Below are positions 44,565 to 53,870 of a stretch of DNA of 64,000 nucleotides, piece by piece. The stretch is from the NCBI GenBank assembly GCA_963556195.1, contig OY744520.1:147476929-147540928 (forward strand), in the 5' to 3' direction. Within the stretch, counting starts at the first letter, position 1. Each line of letters starts with the position of its first letter. The position numbers and the translations under genes are program-made. This DNA comes from Sepiola atlantica. Lineage: Eukaryota > Mollusca > Cephalopoda > Sepiida > Sepiolidae. A model generated the notes under the pieces. That model was given only the letters and a program-made list of their open reading frames with translations, was not told where the DNA came from and did not search any database.

Positions 44565-45120
44565 TCCCTTTATTTCAGTTTACTTTTTCTTTTTTTATTT
44601 CGTTTTTTTTTCGTTTTTCTCTACCATTTATTCATTTGTTTTTCATACCCTTTCTCCCTCTTTTTCTTCTTCTTTTTCTTCTTTTTCTTCTTCTACTTTT
44701 TCTTCTTCTTCTTCTTTTTCGTTTTCGTTCCATTCTACTCCAGTATCTCCTATTTCTCTCTCTTCATTTTGGTCTGTTTTCTTTTGCTCTCTCCTTTTTC
44801 TTTCGTGTTTTCTATCCAGTTATCTTATTCCTTTATTACTTTCTCTTTGCTTTCTTTATTTTTCCTTTTCTTCCTTCCTTTTGTATACGCTCTTTATTTC
44901 TTTATTCATTTTTCTTCCTTTGTCTTTTTTTGCCTTCTACTTCTTTTGTTTCTTCCTTTATTAAAAAATACAAAACTTTATTTGTCTTTCTTTTATTTTG
45001 TTTTATTTCTTTTTTTCGACCTTTTTGTATAATTTATATACATTCGTTTTACGTACATTTTATTTTTATTTTTATTCTTCATATTCTTTGTTCTCTCATT
45101 GCTCTTATTTTTCTTTAATA
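44565..45120 (+). repeat. Long polypyrimidine tract
   Basis: About 550 bp, overwhelmingly T and C on the plus strand, built of irregular TTTC/TTCT/TTTTC words. Overlapping Phe/Ser/Leu frames up to 160 codons are composition artefacts, although they mimic membrane proteins. Confidence 0.85.
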
Positions 45121-45143
45121 TCTTTAAAAAATATTTTTATGAA

Positions 45144-45182
45144 AATGGCTCGAGACAAGGCCTCATGATGTAAGGAGCTAAA
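45144..45182 (-). repeat. LINE 3' tail fragment
   Basis: The minus strand TTAGCTCCTTACATCATGAG then GCCTTGTCTCGAGCCA matches 33291-33340 and, less closely, 60243-60290. It separates two polypyrimidine tracts. Confidence 0.65.
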
Positions 45183-45284
45183 AATGCTACTTCAAGGTCA
45201 AAAACTGGCCTACAATAAGTGGTAAATGGATAGATTTTACTCAGAAAACAGCAATTATTCCCCCTTAGTACGAAACATCGCTCA

Positions 45285-45475
45285 TGAAATGTGAGAACTT
45301 ATTTCTCGTCTTCTTCTTTCTCGTTATCTTTCGTTTTTCTTGTTATTCGTTTTCTTCATTTTCTTGTATCTTTCTTCTTGTTTATCATATGTTACTCTTT
45401 TTTTCTTTTTCTCTTCCCTTGTCTCTTTTATTTTTGTTTTTTTCTTTTTCCCTCTTTCTTCTATTTCTTATTCAT
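45285..45475 (+). repeat. Second polypyrimidine tract
   Basis: About 190 bp of T/C-rich sequence like 44565-45120. Its frames are not genes. Confidence 0.8.
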
Positions 45476-45489
45476 AAACGGCTACTCTG

Positions 45490-46100
45490 AAGAGGCACCC
45501 ATTTAACATACTCGTCTGGCGATGAACATTTTATATCTAACCCAATCGTAGTAGACAAAAGAAATTGATATCTCAAACATAATCTGAACCAAAACAACGA
45601 AAATCTTAAACATTACAGACATATAAACGTTCTGTTTGAAACTCACGCGGGACAGACTGATGTAAGTTTTATGAAAAAACTGTGACAGACTACCAGCAAT
45701 GCTATCTACAACATATGTGTGAGAGATAAAAGAAAATCATATTTCAAAAGTAAACGTGACAGAACAAGGAAACATCGATTTCAAACTTATATGTGGCGGA
45801 CTAAGTTAAATGATATTTCAAATTTAAACGTGACAGAGGGAAGTGAATGCTATTTCAAGATTAAGGATGACAGACTGGTGAAAAGTCTGTTTTGATTTTA
45901 TGCATGATAGACACAATAAAATGCTATTTAAAACTTAAGGATGAGAAACACAATGAAATATTATTCCAAACTCAACTGTGACTAAGAACGGGGCATGCTA
46001 TTTTAAATTTAAGGGTCTCCGACGAACAAAAATTGGTATTTCAAACTTATGCATGACAGACCGACGGAAATGCTACTTCAGACTTGTAGAGATCAATCTC
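45490..46100 (+). repeat. GACAGAC repeat family (R-C), longest array
   Basis: Opens with AAGAGGCACCCATTTAACAT (the TCCATTTAA block). It then carries at least eight degenerate units of the form AATGCTATTTCAAACTTA..G(T/A)GTGACAGAC at 31-80 bp spacing, ending near 46090. It is the clearest example of the family. Confidence 0.8.
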
Positions 46101-46199
46101 GTAGCTGAAGCGATATCAATCTTCAATAGTGATATCGATCAGCAATAGTCAAGTTATTTATCTACATCCCACACCGGTAAGATGTGACACAAGGTCAGA

Positions 46200-46530
46200 A
46201 AGTGGGATTTGAAAAGCTAGCGCCCGAGAATTTGAACACTATGGCCTACAAAAATGCCTGGGCAGCCCCGTCAGCATTCCCCGGTAGGGGCGCCTCAGGT
46301 AGTAAGCAATAACTTCTTCCCAAAGAGAGAAGGCAAAGCCTGGGAGGGTGGACCTCCTAGAACTGCACAGGACAAACCCATAGACCGGCGGAAATGAAGC
46401 CCCGAAGGCCAAGACAATACCGGTCTTTAGGGTGTAGTATTCATCGGAACAGATACTACACTTTGATCTTGGTAAAAAATGTTTGTAGAACCTCCTCTAA
46501 GCGGAGCAGTAGTCACTTGTATATGTCGAT
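46200..46530. other. GC-rich unassigned island
   Basis: Contains CATTCCCCGGTAGGGGCGCC, CCTGGGAGGGTGGACCTCC and GGAAATGAAGCCCCGAAGGC. Probably a mobile-element fragment. No tRNA head or frame was identified. Confidence 0.35.
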
Positions 46531-46559
46531 TAAAGGATTTTATGATTAACTAACGAGTT

Positions 46560-46690
46560 TAACACTGTATCTCATACAATGGAGAGTTAAGCCTGACAGA
46601 CCAAACCAAAAAAAAAGTGACAAAGCCCTCATAGAAAAACTTGGGCGCATCTAAAGAAGATTAGAAAATAATCCATGATAGTCCGAATTG
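46560..46690 (+). repeat. GACAGAC repeat family (R-C), short locus
   Basis: GTTAAGCCTGACAGACC and TTGGGCGCATCTAAAGAAG are the two marker blocks of the family. Confidence 0.5.
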
Positions 46691-46719
46691 TATACCTAAA
46701 TGTTATGATGAAATATTTC

Positions 46720-47700
46720 AAAGTTAATTGCTTAAAATATTTGTACTTTCGCAGTGACTGTTCGCTGTGACTTAATGTCGGAATTGTCTCTGGCATCGTC
46801 CCTCTCCACCGTCATCCATTCGTATTTACTGTTTTATTCCTGGTAATTAAATCCCATCTGGTGTCCAATGGAGTCAATGAAAAACGGCCCATGAACCTGG
46901 CGTTCTTTGTCAACAGAATAACTTGTAATTATTTCTCGGGGCCATTGTTACAAGCCGACGAACAAAACAGGAGAAAAATAATTTTCCTTCTCTTTTCATT
47001 TTCACTTTTTTTTTAATTTCTCCAAATACAACAGCATTTCGAGGCGAATAATAACGCCACAAATAAAAACATATTAATTTTTTTGTTGTTGGAAATTTTT
47101 TATTTTTTTAGCAGAAAATGTTTCCTTTGGAACATGTCGTGGGAAAAAAAACAACTACCTCAATTCTTGGAGCTGAAAATAAAATATAAAGAAAAATAAA
47201 TGAGCAAAAAGAACGATTGAATATTCCATTCGCTCCATTTGAGTCGAAAATGGAAGTAACACACAGAAAAATGAAAGAAAATAATAATAATTAGGCAAAA
47301 AACGCGGAATTTACAATGTTTGATTTAATCCGTGTTTCCCCTTACCCGACCCGGCTTTTCCCCCAGTCAAGAAAATATTAGCATTTTGGTTCTTTTTCAA
47401 ATAATTCATTCTCTCTTGGTTTCAAGAATAAACAAAAAGAAAATAGCAAAAATGTGACCATTTTAAAACCGCACATGTCTTTTTAAAAGCTCTAGCTTTA
47501 AATAATCACGCGAGAACAAAACAAATGTATTATTATACAATCTGCAAAACACGTGTTAATCTAATGAGAATAAACATCGGATCCTTAAAACGCGATTATA
47601 AATGAACCTTTTGTAACTACGGAAGGCCCTAATAACCTATAAACTCGTGCTTTTCTCCAGCTCAACTAAAATTGCTTATGCACAACAGGCAATACGTTAG
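46720..47700. other. Complex, repeat-poor segment
   Basis: Balanced sequence with A-rich patches and no coding frame. Possible conserved non-coding DNA, judged only by texture. Confidence 0.3.
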
Positions 47701-47753
47701 AAGTATCCCCGCATTTAAAACACACACAACACACACAAATCAACACATCAATA

Positions 47754-48425
47754 CAGGGTGTTCATAACGTCTATTTAACATGTAAAATGGTTTATTGTGA
47801 AGAAAACAGTTCAGATATCTTTACTATATTTGTTTTGTTTTAATTACTCATATTAAATTGTATCATTTGGATTATTCTGACTACTGTTCCCATCTTGGAT
47901 GTTATTCTTACAACATTTCGGCCGATGTTATCCCCGACCTTCTTCAGGTGTATCTTGTCGAACTCGGGAATATTTCGGTCGAACTCGGGATTCTGTACGA
48001 AATTTCAACCGGAACCCTTTATTTAATCGACGGAGATACCTTGCCTTTGTTCAGTCAGCCATGAAAAATTCTTAATTGTATACTTACCTGAAGATTACAC
48101 CTTCAACCTCCAGAACTAATTCTTACGTCAGCACTTTATCTGTTACGTCACGGGTCATTGCGGACGAGATACACAAAAAGAAGGTCAAAGGTTACATCGG
48201 CTGAAACATTGTGAGAATAACATCCAAAATGAGAATAGTAATTCGAATAATCCAACTAATACAAATTATAAATTCAGTTGTCGTAACGTTAACAAAATAT
48301 CTAAAATACAAATATTATTGTGAACTTCAATGAACACTGATGAAAAAAAAATCTGACTAAGATATCTGATCAACTGTCTTCGTAATATATTTTTTAAATT
48401 GTAAAGAGAATTTATAAATACCCTG
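47754..48425. mobile_element. TIR (mariner-like) MITE interrupted by a foldback repeat
   Basis: The left end CAGGGTGTTCATAACGTC at 47754 pairs with the right end reading CAGGGTATTTATAAATTC on the minus strand, from 48425. A second paired block, GAAGAAAACAGTTCAGATATCTT at 47798 and GAAGACAGTTGATCAGATATCTT inverted at about 48350-48382, extends the TIRs to roughly 70 bp. TA lies at both outer edges (47752-47753, 48426-48427). The middle is occupied by a foldback F2 copy, which I read as a later insertion. Confidence 0.75.
47850..48275. mobile_element. Foldback repeat F2, complete inverted pair
   Basis: The left arm (47850-47960) contains TTGGATTATTCTGACTACTG and TTCTTACAACATTTCGGCCG. The right arm (48165-48275) is its inverted copy, with GGCTGAAACATTGTGAGAAT and ATCCAACTAATACAAATTATA. 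Sequence like TTGTCGAACTCGGGAATATT lies inside the left side. It carries the 68-codon frame noted for the family. Confidence 0.8.
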
Positions 48426-48552
48426 TATTTTCTAAAGTAAGAGACAACATTTCAAAATGCTGTACTGTCATCGGTTTCAGGGTAAATAGGGCATTTGTCC
48501 ACAGAAACTGTTTCATTTTCATAGAAATTCGAAATTTAATCCATGATGGATA

Positions 48553-48556
<4 letters not shown>

Positions 48557-48629
<73 letters not shown>
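48557..48629. repeat. (TA)n microsatellite (SINE tail)
   Basis: About 36 TA units. It forms the 3' tail of the minus-strand SINE at 48630-48800. Confidence 0.97.
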
Positions 48630-48632
<3 letters not shown>

Positions 48633-48800
48633 CTTTATTATCTATGTACGTATATGTTTCGTCCTTTATAATCTGGACTAATCAGCATAGAGATATGATT
48701 ATTAATTACTGGTCATGTTATTCGAAACCCCGGATTCCGAGTATTTTGTAACTCAAATCCCGACGCCCAGAACCACTCGGCCAATGCTGAATATCGAATA
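48630..48800 (-). repeat. tRNA(Ser/Leu)-like derived SINE with (TA)n tail
   Basis: The minus strand reads TTGGCCGAGTGGTTCTGGGC (box A region of Ser/Leu type) at about 48797, then CGGGGTTTCGAATAACATG (box B). The body is ATGCTGATTAGTCCAGATTA then AAGGACGAAACATATACG. The head differs from those at 1-75 and 40728, so at least two SINE heads share a similar body and tail. Confidence 0.72.
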
Positions 48801-48900
48801 AACAATAATAATTTTAACACTTTATCTGGCGGCTTGACGGCATAAGAGCGTTCTACTTCATGAAAGGAACGATGCACATATAGCTAGCGACGTCATGCTA

Positions 48901-48901
<1 letters not shown>

Positions 48902-48965
<64 letters not shown>
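48902..48965. repeat. (TA)n microsatellite bounded by CTAGGA/TCCTAG
   Basis: About 31 TA units. The flanks GCTAGGA and TCCTAGA are inverted, so the whole is a near-palindrome. Confidence 0.96.
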
Positions 48966-48966
<1 letters not shown>

Positions 48967-50100
48967 TAGAAAGAAAAACACGTGACTTTTTCGATACCCA
49001 TTTATCTTGGGTTGGATTATTTTGATTAGGCAGCGATAAGTTTTTTTATGGTAGATAAATCTAAAATTATAGAAAGGAAAAATCCCAAATTAGTTTCTTT
49101 CTGCTCGACATATTTTTCTACATCATTTTTACTTATCAATGTAGGGATTAAATAGCATTACAACTCGTACTAATATTTGGTTTAAGTAAATAATTTATTT
49201 GTTGTTTCTTGAGTTTTATATTCAATTTGATTAGCTTTGATTATTAATAAACAGTGAGATAGATAGAAAGTGATGAAAGCGACAATGATATACATAGTAT
49301 GCAATTTAAAAAAATAGCGTCAAACAACATATAGTGACATGCAGTGGGAGTGATTAACACACATTTAGTGACATTTAGATGAATTAATTGGAAATCGCAG
49401 CGAATTTTAATTGAATGCAAAATATAATAACACCTCAGAACTAAGGAATGTCTTAACATGTATTTTGTCTGATTCAAGTATTTATGAAAAACCTGTAGGA
49501 AACGCACTTTTATTTAGTAATATCTAGTCTAGTAATACATATATAACGAACATCGCATGTGTAATGACGTATTGAAACGACATCAGTGACCGGATAATGT
49601 TTCAAGATTTTCAGAAACATATCTGTAATAATGAACTATAATAATTGACGACATTTTGTTTCGTTGTGACGTGGGTGATTAACCACCATTAATGGTTGGT
49701 AAATTACTAATCGAAGATGCTGGACGATTTGCCGGGTGTGGCTAAATGTTTAATCAATATTAATCATTTATTTAAGAGTAAAAAAATTATACATTCGGCC
49801 AAAATCTGCCATTTCTTGTCGCACGAATATACTGCCATTTCTTGTCTAGAATATACTGCCTTTATACTCAGCATTTTAATGGTTTACTTTCCTTTTTATG
49901 TGGACATTTTTGTTGACGAATGTATAGCACTGACAATAAACCAAGCAGAGGTTTGGAGTGACAGACTTGCAATTGTAAACAGGCAGACCACAAAAGAAAA
50001 ATAATATCTATTGCGTTATCAGTATTGATAAGTAAACCTGCCTCAATATCAAAGATGATATGTTGCAGCTTTTTAGATGAGGATAGACTATTTGTATTTT
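48965..50100. other. AT-rich unassigned DNA
   Basis: No supported gene. A frame at 49717-50004 has no recognisable domain. Confidence 0.4.
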
Positions 50101-50185
50101 TTGGAATACTCGGACTACTATTCTCATCGTGGTTGTTATATGCGCAACGTTTCAACCGATGTAACCTCAGACCTTCTAGGCTAGG
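50100..50185 (+). repeat. Foldback repeat F2 fragment
   Basis: ATACTCGGACTACTATTCTC then ATGCGCAACGTTTCAACCGA and TGTAACCTCAGACCTTCTAG. It is one truncated arm. Confidence 0.75.
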
Positions 50186-50830
50186 GGCCCAAAGGTCAAA
50201 GTCACTCTAGATTTTTGATTCTGTGACCTTGGTTGGGAATGGAAGAATAAATGGTGGCAAATGAATGCAAATAGACTCCTAGACATCATACATTTTTCCC
50301 CAAGCATAAATTTTGCGCATTAATGAGAACGGCGGCCATCTTTAAAAATGACCGACAATCATTCAAATAGAACATAATGACTTACTTAAACCCTAGTAGC
50401 ACCCACACCAATAAAGATAAAAACATGTAGTTTAGCACATATTATTCCCAATTGAATTCTGCATCATTTACTATATGGATGTTGGACATAATATATTTAC
50501 TCTGCTTCAAAGCTAAGAATATTTGTAAAAACAAAAGGCTTTTTTCAGTCATTTTCTTTGATACGGCTTCAATACTTTCTGTGTATAACTTTAAAAAATA
50601 TTTTCTTTTTGAATTTTGATATTTCTCATGTAGATGAACTTATATTCTACCAATATTACTAGTCAGACAAAATTATTGTTATATTTTTGTATGTAGTAAT
50701 ATCATTTTAACTTAAGATATATTTGCAATTTTGTATCATTTTCAAGTTCGTTCGTTCACACCAAAGTGATAAAATATGCAATAATTGTCAATTTTTATCC
50801 AAAAGAAATTTAACCCATATTTTTTTATCT
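50185..50830. other. AT-rich unassigned DNA
   Basis: Sequence downstream of the pseudogene. No polyadenylation signal could be singled out. Confidence 0.4.
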
Positions 50831-50861
50831 TCAATGTGTAAATAATATCACTGCTAATGCC

Positions 50862-50862
<1 letters not shown>

Positions 50863-50892
<30 letters not shown>

Positions 50893-50958
50893 CTTCTTCT
50901 TCTTCTTCTTCTTCTTCTTCTTCTTCTTCTTCTTCTTCTTCTTCATCATCATCATCAT
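50863..50958. repeat. (CTT)n(CAT)n microsatellite encoding an acidic tail
   Basis: About 27 CTT units then five ATC/CAT units. On the minus strand, in the frame of the Cys-rich block, it reads five Asp then about 27 Glu, followed by a short VALAVILFTH end and a TGA at 50831-50833. Confidence 0.93.
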
Positions 50959-51221
50959 CGTTTCCAGTGATTTTATAGCATGTATCTCTAGCACACTTGC
51001 ACAGATCTGTACATTGTACCCTGCTTTGTCGACATATACAAATATTTGCATCTTTACACTGACTTTCTTTTTACATTTGGCAGAGCAGTTTATTAAATCC
51101 ATTAAACTTTCTGGAGCATGAAGAAAATTAATCCAATGGATTACTAAATCTTCATTTTCTACCTTCCATCCATGACAATCAGGGGAATCTGGATTTGCAT
51201 GGAGGCCCCTTTTATAGACAG

Positions 51222-51528
51222 CTGAAACATATAAATAAATGAACATTTAATAATTTTCACAAGATTCAATTTCAAGCATAAAATGTTTTGGTAAAAAATT
51301 ACTTTTCTACTCATCGTTTATTACTGCCGTTTTAATTAGATATACATTTGTAATTAGATATACATTTGTAATTAGATATACATTTGTAATTAGATATACA
51401 TTTGTAATTAGATATACATTTGTAATTAAAACAAATATTTTATCTTTCTAATAAGCAAATAAAAATAAAACTCCATTTACTTAATTTTCAAATCTAATCC
51501 GAAATGTAATATTAGTTATAAAACATAC
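51222..51528 (-). other. Intron of the PIN-family pseudogene
   Basis: Minus-strand donor CAG|GTATGT (first intron base 51528) and acceptor TTTATATGTTTCAG|C (last intron base 51222). Removing it joins NYQA-A-VYKRGL in frame through a split Ala codon. This matches the continuous order I expect for the family, so the junction is well supported. An intron argues against a retroposed copy. Confidence 0.8.
51333..51428. repeat. 18-bp minisatellite, five copies, inside the intron
   Basis: TAATTAGATATACATTTG repeated five times without change (51333-51422), followed by a partial unit. Confidence 0.97.
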
Positions 51529-53044
51529 CTGCTTGATAGTTATCTCTCTTGATGTGTTCACTTAGGTCATCTTGATTTTGAGACATTGTGATTTCCAATT
51601 TTCTTTGGAATCTAAACATATTGTATCTGGCTTCGTTGACACTTGTGATAATTTGTTGTCCATACAACCTGCAAACAAACATCTCCAATGATTTTGATGT
51701 GTGTGGTTTTACATCAAATTGCTTACTAAGATCTTTGAATGCATGACAAAACTCCTTCTCTTTCAGTAATAAGCTAAGTGCTTTGTTTTTGTCCTTCCGT
51801 AGAAGGAACTGACACTATCACATCCAGTAAAGCAATGTAGACTAATCAATGCTTGGTTGATGGAATCCCCAATGCTGTCTTTTATTATGTTCATGTCTAT
51901 TATTCGCAAATTTGTTCCTCTTCCTGTGTGGAAGTATAAATGCGCTGGATTAAGCTTTTGCAAAACAACTCCAATTACAAATACATTAGTATCAGGACTC
52001 ATGATAATTACATCTGTACTAGTGGTGGCTGCAAAGGAAGCATGCAAATAAATTCGTGTATCTGCTTCTTCTTGTTAGCTACAAAGTCTTGTCTCTTTTA
52101 GCCTGATGATCATATCAATTGCCTCTTTTCCGGGTGAGAATGAATGGCATTTACTGTTATGTGCCAAGAATACCTTCACTCCTCTTAGCTCTGATATTGA
52201 AACATTAGACCATGTTTCATCCAGGAATTCTATTAAAGATGCCTTATTCTCTCCATTTGAAAGAAACTTCTTCCATTGCTGAGGTAGGAACTGACCATAG
52301 ATTCTTATCTGGGAGCTACTAGCAGCTATTTTGTCCCTCTCCATATTTTTGATTGATATATGTCGGTATGTGTCAGCCACATAATGTATTTCTTTAGAAT
52401 TATTTGATTTTGCCCTGTTCACTAAACTTTTCATAATGACAAGAGCAAGATTAAGAAATGTTCTCTCTCCTTGTAACTTGTTTACATTTAATTGGTGTAC
52501 AAGAGACATACCATCCACTATATATATGCCACCTACTATAGGGTTCTCGACAATAGGATTGTCTGCTTAACTATCTAAAGCATGAAGAAAGTTTGATTTG
52601 TTAGTTTTAACCAGTGACCTTTGTGAATTTGCAAGTGACAGTGGTAATGGACCTAAGGAATATGAGAGTAATTCTTGAATATTGATGTTTCTGACTACCA
52701 ATAACAACCAATCTTGCTAGAAGATTTCTGTCATCTTCCAAAGTGACATCTTTTCCGTGGACATTATGTTTTGATTTTTTAGACATACTGGTGAATGTCT
52801 TCAAATACATTTTCTTCATCCGGGGAAAAAAATCAACTTCACCCGTTTGCAGACGCTGCCCACAAAAAATTCAAGTTCTGATTCGCCCCTTGCTTTTGCA
52901 AATTGCAGATCATTTTGAACATTTTGTGTCGCAACTAATCCAGATGTAATATGGATCAACTCAGCTGGTTCATACTCAAATGGATTAAACATGCAGTTTA
53001 TTGTGTCAATTATCTTCTCAATAGCAGCCTTATCATGTTTTATC

Positions 53045-53775
53045 CTAGGGTTATATCAGTTCCATAGCACCGCGTTCACAATGGGTATTGGCAACGTTTT
53101 CGTGGTCCCTCGTGTAAATACCTGAATCAGAAAGGACTGGGATAATCAATGACAACAACAGAATCTAAGAATATATTAACAGGTGAATGCGCTCTCTGAG
53201 TAATTTCAAGCTTAGTCTAAATGTGTAACTAATCTGATGGGGTGGGGGCTTTCAATAACAACTAATCGTGTGGTGTTCAAATGAAAATAAATATTTTGTT
53301 CGACATTTGTAGATATAAAAGTACAACTGATTTACATAAAACCCTTTACATAAAGTACTTATCGAACCAACTTCAAGAAATCAACCCCAGCCTTTTCACT
53401 ACCCATGAAAAGCAACCTTCAACTGAGAGGTCTTTATTCATTATGGGGTTGCCGTCGGGACAATACACGTTTGGGGAAGGGTCAATACAGGGTGTATTCT
53501 TCAGGAAACGTGCAGCTAACTCGCAAGACAACTCTACTATATAACTCGTCAAGTAATCTATCCACCCATAGCCTTTTAAGTAATGTACCACCACCCCAAC
53601 TAACCACCCTGTTTAAGCAAAAGCCCATGACGTGAACCATTCAGCGAAATCGCACGCAATCTCACACGTAAGTACATAAAAGATTCCATTGTTAATTGTT
53701 GACCCCGAAAGCAACCGAGGGTAAAAAGAAATATAAACGGGCGGGGGACTGTATAAGAACACGGGAAAGAAAAAG
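53045..53775. other. Unassigned DNA upstream of the pseudogene
   Basis: The minus strand just above 53044 has an acceptor-like ACCCTAG, so an upstream exon may once have existed. I found no exon to match it. Confidence 0.3.
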
Positions 53776-53777
53776 GT

Positions 53778-53818
53778 ATATATATATATATGCATATATG
53801 TATATATATATATGTATA

Positions 53819-53868
<50 letters not shown>
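53778..53868. repeat. (TA)n array with GTATA interruptions
   Basis: Interrupted first half, then pure TA from about 53831. Confidence 0.97.

Positions 53869-53869
<1 letters not shown>

Positions 53870-53870
<1 letters not shown>

Larger units (their letters stand above)
50831..53044 (-). pseudogene. Degenerate FEN1/XPG-like PIN-domain family gene, two exons
   Basis: The minus strand carries in order: AAIEKIIDTI...NPFEYEP (52990), KKSKHNV and DDRNLLARLVVIG (52740), YSLGPLPLSLANSQRSLVKT (52650), IVDGMSLVHQ (52515), DTYRHISIKN (52370), FLPQQWKKFLSNGENKASL (52270), QEEADTRIYLHA (52070), SPDTNVFVIG (51990), CFTGCDSVSSF (51825), then across an intron NYQA|AVYKRGL, DCHGWKVE and a Cys-rich CICRQSRVQCTDLCKC ending in Asp/Glu runs. 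The EEAD, SPDTD-like and GCD motifs fit an XPG-I/FEN1-like metal site. SPDTN has Asn where the family usually has Asp. Two in-frame TAA (52567-52569, 52075-52077) and about four frameshifts (near 52855, 52690, 51796, 51068) break it. Function of the family is unknown to me; it is expanded in several invertebrates, which suggests a mobile or selfish origin. Confidence 0.8.

Noticed and set aside
44491..45118. Phe/Leu/Ser-rich frames of 157-160 codons resembling membrane proteins
   Set aside because: Encoded by a polypyrimidine tract in overlapping frames. Composition alone explains the hydrophobicity.
48700..48800. Functional tRNA-Ser or tRNA-Leu
   Set aside because: Box A is good but box B is altered (GGTTTCGAATAA), and the sequence runs into a SINE body and (TA)n tail.
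49717..50004. 95-codon plus-strand frame as a small membrane protein
   Set aside because: No recognisable motif, no repeat support, and its length is within chance for this AT-rich region.
51333..51428. CRISPR array
   Set aside because: The 18-bp units are directly adjacent without spacers and lie in an intron of an animal-type gene.
50831..53044. Readthrough or RNA editing keeps the PIN-family gene active
   Set aside because: Editing could alter the two UAA codons but not the roughly four frameshifts. Pseudogene is the simpler reading.
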